Source: Trebouxia sp. TZW2008 (lineage: Eukaryota > Chlorophyta > Trebouxiophyceae > Trebouxiales > Trebouxiaceae). Taken from it: a stretch of 64,000 nt of DNA. The notes below the pieces were generated by a model. The model was not told the origin of the DNA. It saw only the letters and a program-made list of their open reading frames with translations, and made no database searches. Position 1 is the stretch's first letter; each line of letters opens with the position of its first letter. Location: the NCBI GenBank assembly GCA_002118135.1, contig BDIU01000232.1:1-64000 (forward strand). The letters run 5' to 3'. Below, one piece after another: positions 1-11,802 of the stretch. The position numbers were made by a program, and so were the translations under genes.

Positions 1-3000
1 GAGGAGGAGAGGGTGGGCTGGGTGGCGGTGGGGGCGGGGGCGGGGGCCTTGGAGGAGGTGACGCAGGTGGGGATGGTGGGGGAGGAGAGGGTGGGCTCGG
101 TGGCGGTGGAGACGGGGCCCTTGGAGGAGGTGATGCAGGTGGAGATGGTGGGGGAGGGGAGGGTGGGTTGGGTGGTGGTGGGGATGGAGGCTTTGGTGGG
201 GGTGAAGAGGGTGGAGGGCTGGGTGGCGGGGAGCTTGGTGGAGGAGGTGGCGGTGGTGGGGGGGGTGGAGGAGGTGAGGACGAGGGAGGTGGTGAGGGTG
301 GAGGGGGTGAAGACGGGCAGAGATTGCATGTCCTTTGACAGTTTGCCCTGCAGAGCAATAGCAGTGAGCGCTGCAGCAGAGCTTGCTTGTCATCTTTGAA
401 GCTAGCCTGGTACTGCTGTACGCATTGCACTCAGGTTGCTACAAGCTGCTTCTGTAAGACATCATGCATGACCTGCATGCTGGTGCAGGTGCTTGCTCAG
501 CGTCATATGCAACTTAACAGCGACATGACATACCTGAGATAGTCCCCAACACCTCCTGGCAGTGTGCAGTCGTTCTCGACTGTCTTGCAAATGCTGCTGC
601 AGTCGCTTGCTATGTCCACACATGTCCCTGCAGATGGTCCTGGAGCAGTAGCTGCTCCTGGTGACTGCTGCATGCCTGGTGTTGACATAGCCATGCCAGG
701 AGAGCTGAGTGGCAATGGTGAAGTCACAAAACTGCCAGGTGAAATGCTACCACTGCTTGCAGGCACTTCAGGAGACTGTATAGGTGACGCTTCACTCCCT
801 GGCTGGGCAGTGAGCGTGGGTGGAAGAGGGAGTGGTGAGCTTGGCGTATCAGAAATGCGAATGCCGGTGAATGGTGAAGGTGAGGCGAGCGGTGATGGAG
901 ACCCTGGACTGCCTGGTGCAGGTGATTGCCCTGTGCTGGGACTGACTTGCACTGGTGATGAGATGGATGCAGGAGAGCTTGGAGCTGAGACAGTCTGGGT
1001 TGGTGACTCTGCAAGCAACAGAATGGTGATGTCACCAGTAAACATAGTGCAAGTGATTGCATCATCCGCAGGGCTTCCAAAAGTTTTCATCAGTGCTAGG
1101 CATTGCAAATGCAATAGGCACGTATCTGGTTATTACCTGGGGAGGTGTTGCTTGGTGAAGGACTGTTTGATATGCTGCCGTGTGCAGGTGACTGTTCTGT
1201 AGGGGTAGGCGTGGGTGAAGCCACCTGCGCTGGTGATGTGACAGGTCTCGCAGGAGAGCTTGCTGATGGAGATGATGGCCCTGCAGCAACTCCAACATGC
1301 AGTAAGGCCACAGAACGCTTGAGCTTGCATTCACTAGGAGCAAAGCTTGTTGTTGCAGACCGATGTTTGGCTTTGCCATGACATCTTATACCTGAGGTGC
1401 TGCTGGGTGAAGGAATGCTTGGCGTGCTGCCTTGTATGGGTGACTGCTGTGTAGGTGAGACAACCTGTCCTGGTGGTGACACTGGTGCTGCAGGAGGGCT
1501 TGCTGATGGAGATGACAGCCCTGCAGTAACCCCAGCATACAGTTACACTGCAGAGCATGCAAACTAGCACTGGCTATGAGCCAATCAGCAAGAGCAAGAG
1601 TTGCAGGTTTGCAGTGCATACACTTTACATTTTGGCCTTGCTATGGCAATACCTGGTGAGGTGCTGCTGGGTGAAGGAATGCTTGGTGTGCTGCCTTGCG
1701 CAGGAGACTGTGCTGTAGGCGAATTAACCTGTGCCGGTGATGTGACTGGTGCTGCAGGAGAGCTTGCTGGTGAAAATGTCAGCCCTGCAACATGCCACAT
1801 AGTGAGGTTGCAGAGCATCTAAGCTTGTACACAGTAAGAGCAAAACAGTAGAACTTGTTGCTGCAGGCTTGTTACTTTGGCGGCTCGACTGCAACACATA
1901 CCTGGGGAGGTGCTGCTAGGTGAAGGTCTGCTTGGTGTGCTGCCTTGTACAGGTGACTGCTGTGTGGGTGAAATGACCTGCACTGGTGATGTGACTGGTG
2001 CTGCAGGAGAGCTTGCTGATGGAGATGGCAGCCCTGCAACCACACCAGCATGTTGTGAGACTGCAGAGCATTCAAACTTGTAAGTTGGTAGAGGAAAGAT
2101 GGCAAACTTGTTGCTGCATACTTGCAGTGCAATCGAATGATGTCTTGCCCTGGCTGTGGTAAGTAAATACCTGGTGGATTGTTGACTGGAGAGCTGCCTG
2201 ATGTCGCAATGCCTGGAGAGAGGTTGCCTCCTTGACCAGGGGAAGTCCCTCTTGGTGAGCTGCTTGACCGAATGTAAGGTGAAGGTGAAGATGTGCCTGG
2301 ACTGATTGGTGCTGGTGTCGATAATGCAGTACTTGATCCGGTCACTGTGCCTGTTGCAGGTGCGCCGTTGCCAGATGAAGTGCCTGGAGTAGAGCCTGTA
2401 GGCAACTCAGCCAAAGGTGTGGGTGTAGGTGACTGTGCTGGTGCATTGCTTGCAGGTGATGTTCCAGTAGGGACAGTTGGAGGTGCAGAGGGGTTAGTTG
2501 GACTTAATGTGCTGCCTGTAGACTGTGCTGGACTGCTTGAAGGGCTTAGAAATCCAGGAGCAGACGGCACAGGCACAGGGGAAGGGCTTTCAGGAGAGGG
2601 TGATGGACTTTGGAGTGTGTTGGGTCCTGATGTATTAGCTGGTGACGGTGACCCAGGCAAGGTTGAGCCAGATGGTGATAGGCTTGGGTTGTTGCCGGTG
2701 TCAGGTGCTGTCACAGGCACAGCCCCAGGATTGCCACCAGATGGGGAGGCGAGTGATGTTGGTGAGTTGTTGAGACCTGGACATCTGCCACAAGTGATCT
2801 GGCAATAGCCCTGGGGCAAGCCAGGTGCAGGATTGGTGAAGAGGGGGCTGGTACAGTTGCCAAGCTGCTTCTGCATCAGCAAAGACCACCCCCAGCTCAG
2901 CAATGCAGTGTGCTCAAGGTTGAAAAGGCAGCGTGCATACCTTGGTTTGCACTTGCAGGCGCAGCATAAGGGGCTTTAAGAGCATAAAACTGCTGCAGTG

Positions 3001-3586
3001 CATGATGTGCTTGCAGGCGGTAAGCTGCTGCATATGCCGCTTGACATACCTGTTGAGAGCAGTTGTACGGACTTCCAGGCGGTGCCACGTCAATGCAGCT
3101 GTTGCCAGGGGGTGAAATGCCAGACAAGCTTGTGGGACTAGCTGGGGAAGACCCTGATATGCTTGGTCCAGGTGAAGGTGGCAGAGCACTTGTTATTGTG
3201 CCAATGGGGTAGACAGGGCAAAGACCACAGTATAGCTTGCAGCCAGCTCTGCAAAGTCATCAGTGTCAGTCACAATGATACACTGCAGCCTCTAGTACTG
3301 AGTCAGCAGTTGACACAGGTTGCTTTGTTTGCATAGCACAGTACAGCAAAGTCGCTTACAACACACAGATTGCTCACCTCAGATAGTTCCCAATGGGAGT
3401 CTGTAATGAACAGGCATCTTCAACATTGCCAGGCGTTCGATTGCAGACTGCCTCACAGTCGGGGGCAGTGTTGGTGCAGCTGTAAGGGCCTGGTGCCACT
3501 GGTGCAGCTTCTGGAGCAGTTTCAGGTGCTACTTGAGCAGATACTGAGACGACCAGAAAGAATAGCGCCAGCCAGACGGTGCACAT
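1..3586 (-). CDS. Secreted Ser/Pro-rich cell-wall glycoprotein with Cys-rich domains (3' end outside window)
   Basis: Hydroxyproline-rich-type extracellular matrix protein, unnamed. Exons in transcript order: 3586-3378, 3248-3050, 2870-2171, 2033-1902, 1784-1653, 1520-1392, 1280-1137, 1008-534, 347-<1; every phase closes. The start at 3586 gives a signal peptide (MCTVWLALFFLVVSVSAQ). Three Cys-rich modules follow, each split by an intron, and each ends in a CxxxCxxC motif: CKLYCGLC, CQITCGRC and CQRTCNLC. This resembles the ShKT/SXC type of extracellular domain. Between the modules are long SPSP/STPG spacers, and the last exon is a pure SPPPPPSPP polyproline tract running off the left edge. 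SP and PP runs are the classic arabinosylation sites of algal wall proteins (family knowledge). Four spacer exons are tandem copies of one another. Exon calls are firm; the function is inferred from composition. Confidence 0.8.
1137..2033 (-). repeat. Tandem array of four duplicated, symmetrical phase-1 exons
   Basis: Exons 2033-1902 (132 bp), 1784-1653 (132 bp), 1520-1392 (129 bp) and 1280-1137 (144 bp) are copies of one exon plus about 110-130 bp of intron. Each opens after TGCAG with GGCTG or GGCCAT and closes at CCAG or TCAG followed by GTA. All encode the same SPxxPVTSP...QGSTPSxPSPSSTS motif. All begin and end in phase 1, so any number can be included or skipped without shifting the frame. 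Confidence 0.85.
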
Positions 3587-4961
3587 GTCCGTTATTGTCT
3601 GCAAGCACCTGTACAACCAACAAAATGTCAACAGGCACATCGACTGATTGAATTTGCGGGCTCGAGAGGCTAAAACGCGTGGCACATACCACAGAGTCGT
3701 GCCTTGTGCGCACTAACGCGATGGCAGATTTCCGGCAGCAAAGGTGCGCAGCTACAAGTCGAAGATGTCTGCTATGCTTGCGCTGAAAGCATGGATGTCA
3801 AAACGCCCTGCGCAGCATACTGTGGAAGCTTGACCGGGAGGCGGTAAAATAGCAGGCTGCAGCAAGCAGAGCGGAATCGTGGCTGTGACGAGCGCCGGCA
3901 GTTTGGTCCGCGTTCACCAGCAAGCAGAGCACAGAGCAGAAGCTGTTGGCTCTTCTTGCGCTTGCTGTATAGCGCTTGGACTCAACAGGCCCGCCAAACA
4001 GGTCCAGCCTGGCAGTCGACCCCGTTGCGGTGCAGTAGGCGATGCTCGATAGTGCAACCTCAAGCTGGAGAACGCAACACCTGCTTGAGGATGCGTATTG
4101 CAGACGCCGGCAAGGAGCAGGACGGGAGTGTACAGGGTCTGCGCGCTTCAAGAGTCCAAATAGGCTGTGAAAAGCTGAGCACAGCATGCTGATCACGTCA
4201 TTGGCATGGCTCAAAAACTTGAATTGCTGCAATCAGAGGATCTCAGAAGGTGCCGGAAGGTGCAGCTACGGCTTGCATGTCACCTTTGGGTCTCGGTCAC
4301 TGTCGGATGCGCTGCAGCTAGCTCTGCATGACATGACCCGCCCTTGAAATTGTTCAACACAGCTGCAATTCCGTGATGAGCCTGAACTTCAAGGTAGCGC
4401 GTAGTGCTGTGCTGCGTAATGACGGGGTGACAAATCATACAAAGAAGATTGTGACATGCCAACAATGTGAACAGTTGTGGTGAGTCACAGAGTTGCCTGA
4501 CCTGAACGCACTGCAGAAACTGTGTGCTGATGTACATGAAAGAGTCATCAGCTTCAATTCAGCAAAGGAATGTTAGCAGACCTTCCTGGACCTTGTCAAG
4601 GATGTTGAGAGCCACAGACGCAACAGGTATCCAATGTCATGTAGCCCTTCCTTCATGTTCATCATGTTTGCGCAGGATGCTGTTGCTGAAATGACAAGGA
4701 AACCAAGCAGGAACACAAAGGCAAACAATTCAGTTTGAACAGTAAGCATCCAAGGCCACTAGCTGATTCGACGGCATCTGATCAGTGTCGAGGCTTTTTG
4801 CCTGCTGCCGGTCAGTGCCATTGAGCTGTGTTGTCAAGAGTTGCAGATGAAATTGTCGAGCTGCTATGGAGGCAGCAGAAACCCCATGTCATTCTTCAAC
4901 TTCAGTGGCATGGGCGCCACAACGCTGATGGACTGCTTGTCAGTACAAGGGCTTTACTATT
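3587..4961. other. Intergenic, no supported gene
   Basis: This stretch lies upstream of the glycoprotein start (3586, minus) and downstream of the AP2 stop (4962, minus). Only short ORFs without recognisable motifs or splice context are present, such as a 144-residue minus frame at 3798-4232. The glycoprotein promoter should lie in its left part. Confidence 0.5.
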
Positions 4962-7900
4962 TCAAACAGGTGTCTGTACAGCAGGTGACGGCAGGTCTTT
5001 CAAGTCACTTAAGTGATCCAGCTCTACGTAGTTGACAGGTTGCAGCCCCTGCATTCAACACACACTGAAGTCTTCTTTTCTTTCTTTTTTTGGCGCAACG
5101 CTTGATGATGGTCACAACTGCAGTGTGTCCTTTGATGATGGGATTGACAGGGGCAGCTGAATCACTGTCAATGCTTATGCACAAACTTGATCACTGCATC
5201 TGGCATGTTGCCTAGACAAGGGCTGTAACAATGCCTGCCAGTCTGACAACATACATTAGCAATGAGCGTTATCAGCATGCAGTGGTAGATATGAGGTCTG
5301 AGGTAGGGGCCAGATGTGACTGATCCAAAGAATAGCCATGTAAACAGTTTGCCTTGCCATGTCAGTGTCTGCCAACTCACGTGCTTGATTCGAGCCTCGT
5401 CAACGGCTCTGGCAGCCTGCTCCTCAGTTTCAAAGCTGCCAAGATGTCGCTTCTGTTGCTTTGGCACATACAGGGAAGCAGTGAACTTGCGGTGTGGCCC
5501 AAAACCAACCCCAGTGAATCTGCATCACGGCAGAGTTTGACAGGCTGCCATAATCCTGTCATTGCATTACAGAGCTTGCCAGTCACAAGCTGTCAAATGC
5601 AAAAGGTGCAGTTGCACAAAAAGCAGCGACATGCAGCGAGCTGCAGGCAGTGCAAATGCATAAAACAGATGAGGTGCAGACCATTCAACCTGATACATGA
5701 TCGTGATACTGTTTCTCCTGGTATCAGCTAGGTCGGAGCCCATAAAGAATGTGAATGGCATGTAGCTGTGCCCATATGCGCATGTGTCGACAGTGTTCAA
5801 AGGAATGCTGTGACTCTCACTTCAGCAGTCTGCTAATGTATGAGCACCTATGTGCATTGGAAACAGAAACCAGTGCGGTACAGTGAGCATGAATTGAAGA
5901 AGAGCACCTGCATGTGCTGTGCACAAAGAGGGTCGCATTCACGAGGTCTTTGGGAGATTGTGATTCACATCAACGGCAGCTTTTGAACAGCTTCACCACT
6001 GGTGACTGCCGGAGATTTTGCATCTGGCAGTGTCAGCTCTAGCCGTGACAAGTGGCTGAAGCTGTACATGTTTTCTGGGCGAGTGCTGAAACCATCCGTG
6101 ATTGTGAGGCCAGTAATGAACGGTAGAATCTGTTGAAAAGCCTCGCTCACGCCTGCTGCCTGGGGTTCCTCAAGCTGGCTGCAGCTGGCTGTGAATTCAA
6201 GCTGCAGCTGCACGTGTCTTTTTGATGCAGCGGCAAAATGACCCAGGAGTTGCAGGTATTGAAGAGTTGTTGATGTCCTTGACTCCAAGCGGCATTGAAG
6301 GGTAAGGATGCTGCATTCAGGACTCTCCAAGGCTTGCATGCATTCCTTAACCACTTCTGGGTTTTGGTATATTGGGCTGCAGATGTTAATCTTGGCATTT
6401 GGAAATTCAGACTTTAGCTTCGTGGCCTTCTCTTGCCAATCACTCTGTTTCAGCTTCTTTTCCTTCTCTGGCTCTGGATTCAACTTCAACTTGAGATCAA
6501 CTGTGCCTGAGAGCTCGGAGGCTTTGATGGAGTCGCGCCAAGTGCGACATGTGAGCCGAAACGCTGTTTGTGCGTCATACGGCAGTTGCTGGACGGAAAG
6601 TTCGCCTGGCAGCTGCACAACACGGCATCCTCAGCTGATGCGCGATAATCGAGAGCATTGCGCCAACAAGTTTCACAAGCTGGTGTCACTGAGCTTACAT
6701 CGGCATATGACTTTATACGTGGCGCCTCAATTTGCTGATCGGTCAGAATGTCTTGGTAATGGCCTGAGATTTTGTCTAGATCTATATATATCTGCTGATA
6801 AGGCAACCGTGCGCAATCCAGCTTACACTTTGTCTAAACAGTTAAGACAAACAAAATGAGTCCAGTGCATATCTCTGTATTGTTGTGAAAGGATGCAGTG
6901 GATGCAAGCACCCTTTGACATGGCTAGCTAATTGTCTGCAAGCATCAATCAGCATCTTAGAGCAGCAGCAGTGCATTGCTGTCCATTCAACCGCAAACAT
7001 TAGTAAACGTATATATCCATGTGCACACAGACATTGCTGCTCGTCTCAACTAATCAGCAACGATGGCACCAACTGTCTATACCATATCAACGGTGGGCCA
7101 GGCAGAATTTGCAAGGTAAGTAAGGCATGAATAACCTGTTGGGTTTTCACTATCTATCTTGACCCTACATATATGCTACTTGAGCAGAACCTGAGGCAAG
7201 CTAGATGACTTTGATAGCCCTAATGTGGCAAACGCAAGTGCATACACTGAAACATGTGGACAGTACCGCTGCTTCTTGTCAACAGTCTAAGTATACTCAA
7301 CATGCTACTGTACGAGGCATTCTCTGCTCTTCAGCCGACCAAAACAACCAATTGCTCAACATGGCTCACACAGCACAGACCAGCTGCCAGAGCCATACAA
7401 AGTCTAGACCAGTCCGCCAACAATGCTTACTACCAGTCTTGCACATCAACACTGACTAGGGTCTGTCACAGATATACTTGTATGGCTGCATTGCAGCAGG
7501 GCTACTATGTCTGGCATCAACATGCATATGGTCTACAGCCAAATGAGCATGAGCACAGCAATATCTCTTGCATGGGCTTTGCAAAAGACCAAGGTCACAA
7601 TACCCAGCAGTCAAGCTGACATTGTGTCGCAGCAGCAGCTGCAACTGCTCAAGCAGTGACTTCTGATCCTCAGGCGGGCCCAAGTAAGCCATGTGCAAAA
7701 CCTGTAGCCTTTCAAGGGGTTCATTCAGCTTGACTGCTCGCCCCAGTGACAGTGCTGACACATGCATCAGATCCTGAGATGACAGCATGCATGGGCTGAT
7801 TCCAGAGTCAACCTTCAAAGATGTGATGTTTGGCAGATCTCTGAGCATGCCAACCACGATTGAAGGCTGAAGGGATTGGTGATGTGCGTGCAACTGAAGG

Positions 7901-10900
7901 TAGCACAAGCTGGGTAAGTTGTAAGTTGTAAGTTTGGGAGATTGTGATTGCAGCAAACCAGACAGCAAGCCAGACAGGAAAGAGCTTGATAAAAAAGAAT
8001 GAATGCCTGACCTGCTGTTTTGCTTTGCTTTGGCGGGTTTTAGTGCTAGATGGCGACAGAAGGCCAAGAAATTCTGAAGGGAATGCCGTTTCAGAGCTTC
8101 TTTGTCATACTCAGCTTCGGGAAAATTGACTGGCGCCCGGCCCTGCATATGTTCACTACCAACTACAAAACTGATTGCCCTGCGTATATTCATGGCAGGT
8201 GATAGAACTGTTTGCCCTGCATATGTTCACTGCATGTTGTATGAATGATCAGCAGAGGATCGCCACTTGCAAATGCAATGGGACAAAGCCTTGTCCGTCA
8301 AATCAGGAGGCCCTGAGATTGCGCTGTTATCACTCAGATGTCCAGCGACATGAGTGGCAAACAAGACAGGATGCTGAGCATTGCCATGCTTGATGCATGA
8401 CACAATGCGCAGCCTTGCCGCAAGTGAAGCCTTGCATCAGGGCCTGATCATTCGCAAGAATGTACATTCGTAAAGTTGAACAAGAAAGACACCGAAACAC
8501 ATGGATGACAACTTACAAAAAAGATGATTTCACTGTATATCCCATACTTGGCAGAACTGTCAAACTTGTTTGCCTCCTTTGTATGCTGCCCTGTGTGAAT
8601 TATCTGTTAGACTGATTCCAGGTGGCAAGCCAGATTGGGTAACTGCCAATGCACAGGCATGTTGAGGTCATCAGCAGACATCCAGCCAAGCTTGCTGCAA
8701 GGCAACAGCAAATGACGGGATGCCCACCTCAAGTATCAAAGCGCTGTCATACATCTGGGCAGCTTGCTCCATTGAATGAAAAGCTCCAAGGCGAGTCCCT
8801 ACATCTTTTCCTGCAAATGCGTACCTGGCTATGTATCTGCCATTCATGCCTGTTACACCAATATACCTGCAGATGTCAGAAGGAACAAATAAACAACACT
8901 AAAGCAGTCCAAAAGGCGCAAAGAAGGCACATAGAGTTTAGCGGTTTCGTAAAACATGCAATGGTGGCCACAACTTGACTTTGGAAGTTGATGGCTGGCA
9001 GGCAGAAACCTTGCAAGCATCAGAAGGCTCTAGCAAGCTTGCAGCATGTAGCACTTGTCACAGATCAGCGCACAGAAGCAAAAGTTGTGAATCCGCTGGG
9101 TTCAATCAACGCAATCACTGCTGGCTATCACCAGGTCACAATGAGGCAGGGCAACCCTGATTGGGGAGGACGCACAGAAGCACACGTTGGCAGGCAGCAC
9201 CAGTGGAGCAAAGACAACCTGCTTGCTCACATGTGTACAAATACAATATCAAGCATATCAATAGCAGCATGCTCATATGCGTTGTGCGCAAGCAGCAGGA
9301 TACTGCTTTGTGTAGTGTCACAGTGTTCAGACCCACAGTGAATAGACAGCCAGATATCAGGCTGTGTCTTGGTCGGCAAAACTTGCTTTGAGATGCCTCA
9401 AAATGAGAAAGCTTCTGCTGTCTTTACTCTTTGTCTTTTTGCCATGACAGTAATCTCTTGATATTAGGACACTTGAGATATAAGGACGTTCTCAATGTAA
9501 GGATGATGCAGCTGGCAACCAAGCACTGCACTCTGACTACATTGGTGCTTCTGAGTAAGGACAATTTCATGTTAGGAAATTCTTCTTGGTGACGAATGCA
9601 GTCTTTATATGAAAAGACTACTGTACATTGGTCTGGTGTCTTGATACGCAAGCAATACACGCATTTGTCAGGCGCTCACTTGCATACTCGCTGTCGCGAT
9701 TGACGTGATGATTTGCTTATCTGTCTGGCAGAGGCTTTGCTTGCCTCAGCTAGATCCTTGAGTGTATCATGCTTCATGATGTCTGCTCTGTCGTACGTAC
9801 CCTCAGGAAGATTTACAGGGTGACCTGTCTGCATGCAACAACCCTCAACCATTTGACATTGGGGGTGTCATGCTTCATCATGCCTGCTGTGTCATACGTA
9901 TCCCTGTGGAACTTTGAAGGGCGACATAATGCCATACTTCACGTTGCAAAATAATAAATAGTAATGATAATCATTAAATCTTTCTGCAGGTGTGTGGCCC
10001 AAATCCTGTCTCGCCAGGCAGGCTTGTTTTGAGCGTCTCTGTAAGGATGTCTAGTATTCAACTTTTGGAACTCAGACAACTCTACATCACAATATAAGCT
10101 GAGCAAAATGCAGTGACTCACTCACCTCATAGATGGATGCATGGTCATATGCTTTTGCTGCTTCTTCTTCAGTGTAGTAAGAGCCAAAGGACATATGAAA
10201 GCCCTCGCGATTCACTGAGGCTCGCCACCGGTTGTGGCTGCATCCAACACCCTTGAACCTGCATACGGGCACCTTGACATTGTTGGAATGATGTTGAAAG
10301 CAGATCAGTGACTGTTTACATGCAGAAGTTGACTACAAGCACACGACAACATGCATGAGCAGCAATCATTCCATTTAAAGCTGTCATTGAGACAGATTGC
10401 ATCAGCTGAGAACAGCACACAATGCCATTGTGCAGCAGAACGATGTCTTGTAAACTTGAGCCGGCTTGCTTTGTTTGGCTGAACAGCATGTGAATGACTG
10501 TGCGCACGTCAAAGCTCACAACAGGCACGCAAAAGACATGCCTGAGCAGCCAACAGACCATTTGCAGCTGTCATTAATAGATTGCGTAAGCTGAAGATAG
10601 CGCATAATGCATGCAGGGCTGTGGTGCGGTCTTCACCTGGAGGTCTTTCCTGGAGACCTGTGAGTGTTGTTCTGCGTCCCCGCAATCTGCCGTTTGTGCT
10701 GCACAAAGGCCGCAAAATCCTCAAACTGCTTGATCTGGTCAAGCTCATACTCAGATTCCAGGAAGTTCCTGGTTTGTTTGCCCTGCAAACACAGTGCAGG
10801 CCTTTGGTGCCAGCCAGGAGCAGCGACTGAGCATCAATGTGAGCTTGCAAGTCATGCCTACCTTGTTGCACATGCCAAGATAAGTTGGCTGCAATAGGCG

Positions 10901-11802
10901 TTCATGACCAGGGTTGAATCTTCAACTAAACAAGACTGGAATCAGCCTGTGCCCATGCAGTGGAAAAGAGGCAAATGCAATCTTGGAAATGAAGCAACAT
11001 AGACGGAATGAATGATTTCATAAGTATCATTCAGAGACAACAGGTGTATGACTTGGCTCAAGGCTGCTAGTAAGTTGTGACAACACACGAGTTGCATCAT
11101 GGCTGGCAACATAGGCAGAACTAGAAAGGCTCATCAGTATGGCAAGACACTGTCAAGACACTATAATGTCACATGGCTTGCCTTGTAGATGCAAGCCTCA
11201 TCATGCACGCGAGCTGCTTCTGCTTCAGTGTTCCAGCTGCCAAGGTAGACTGAACGGCCGTCATGTCCTATGCTTGCAGAGAAACGGCGGCCAATGCGCT
11301 GATAGCCCTTGTACCTGTTCAAACAGAACTGTTGGACAGAGTCACTCGAAGGCCGGCATTGCTTTGTATGCCTCTAGTTGGATCACAGACTTTCACTCAG
11401 ACGCATCAAAGATGCACAGCTGCTTGTTTGGTGACTGCCTGGAGGACAGACTGCCAAGCAACACAGATCAATGGCATGCATTGAGGATTGTGATGATATC
11501 ATGCACACAGGCATGCAGATCTTGGTCAGCTTGCGGTCCACAAGGCTCAGCAAACGCAAGGCAGGGCAACAGGGCAGGCAGTATGCGTCTTACTTGTTGG
11601 TCGTTTGGCTCGAGACCCCATTGAGTGCCTGACATCTCACGTCCCTACTGACAGGTGCCCCAACAAGCCCCTGCCATCTGTTGCCCGTGCAGTCTGTGCT
11701 GCAGTGCTGATTTGGCCTGTTATGCCGAGTGGCACGTGGATGGGCACCTCTATTGGGCAGCAGCTGCAAATGTGAGTGCTGCCCGCCTAGCCGTGTCACC
11801 AT
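4962..11802 (-). CDS. Transcription factor with four AP2 domains
   Basis: AP2/ERF-family DNA-binding protein, about 421 residues. Exons: 11802-11594, 11314-11182, 10782-10637, 10258-10126, 9828-9680, 8866-8728, 8142-8012, 5519-5381, 5048-4962. All phases close and the total is 1266 nt. Linker and AP2 exons alternate strictly. Each AP2 exon is 133-139 bp, enters in phase 2 and leaves in phase 0. Hallmarks seen: YLGSWNTEAEAARVHDEA, MSFGSYYTEEEAAKAYDHA, LGAFHSMEQAAQMYDSA, HLGSFETEEQAARAVDEA. Linkers share a PVN(F/L)PExxYD motif. The first AP2 exon appears to end at a GC donor (AAG/GCAAGC). The start at 11802 is the first ATG of the open frame. Land-plant AP2 proteins normally carry one or two domains, so four is unusual. 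The 2.5-kb intron 8011-5520 carries a foreign F-box/LRR fragment. DNA target unknown; nucleus inferred. Confidence 0.85.
5965..6640 (-). pseudogene. 5' half of an F-box/LRR-like gene inside an AP2 intron
   Basis: An open frame (6618-5965) begins LPGELSVQQL and continues AFRLTCRTWRDSI, which fits the start of an F-box. About 180 residues of leucine-rich sequence follow, such as FSHLSRLELTLPDA. No in-frame ATG precedes the F-box, since TGA lies just upstream. The frame stops beside the 17-bp repeat at 5949-5965. A plausible original donor (AGTG/GTGAAG) lies near the end. It sits entirely within an intron of the AP2 gene on the same strand, downstream of its own apparent 3' half, so the order is scrambled. 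Confidence 0.55.
7619..7935 (-). pseudogene. 3' half of an LRR-like gene inside the same AP2 intron
   Basis: The minus frame encodes leucine-rich repeats of the same style as the fragment at 5965-6640 (LPSLCYLQLHAHH, LRDLPNITSLKV, LERLQVLHMAYL). A splice acceptor candidate (TTACCCAG) precedes it, next to the 17-bp sequence that recurs at 5949. On the transcribed strand it lies upstream of the F-box half, the reverse of the order expected for an F-box/LRR gene. Confidence 0.5.
9455..9640. mobile_element. Short TAAGGACA-type repeat element (MITE-like)
   Basis: Related copies sit at 14993-15165, 16085-16180 (partial), 56110-56275 and 58195-58500. Shared blocks are CTTGAGATATAAGGACG/CTCAATGTAAGGACAA near one end, AACCAAGCACTGCA in the middle, and CTTGGTGAC..AAAGCAGTTGT toward the other. 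Ends with CAGTA-like sequence suggest a Tc1/pogo-type MITE. I did not resolve the target-site duplication here. Confidence 0.5.
9877..9930 (-). repeat. Ghost copy of the AP2 linker exon 9828-9680
   Basis: On the minus strand, GTTCCACAGGGATACGTATG and the following ATGAAGCATGACAC repeat the linker exon's CTTCCTGAGGGTACGTACG and ATGAAGCATGATAC, lying just upstream of the real exon. The copy contains an in-frame stop, so it is not coding. Confidence 0.6.

Noticed and set aside
13..399. 128-residue plus-strand Val/Gly-rich ORF at the left edge
   Set aside because: Antisense of the polyproline exon; the minus frame gives a classic SPPP tract after a CQRTCNLC motif.
564..1202. 212-residue plus-strand ORF
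   Set aside because: It is the complement of the Ser/Pro-rich coding exon 1008-534; its Gly-rich composition comes from the repeat and it has no splice or domain support.
2293..2808. 171-residue plus-strand Gly/Val-rich ORF
   Set aside because: Antisense shadow of glycoprotein exon 2870-2171, which has closing phases and Cys motifs.
3798..4232. 144-residue minus ORF as a gene
   Set aside because: No motif, no splice context, unusual composition; likely chance.
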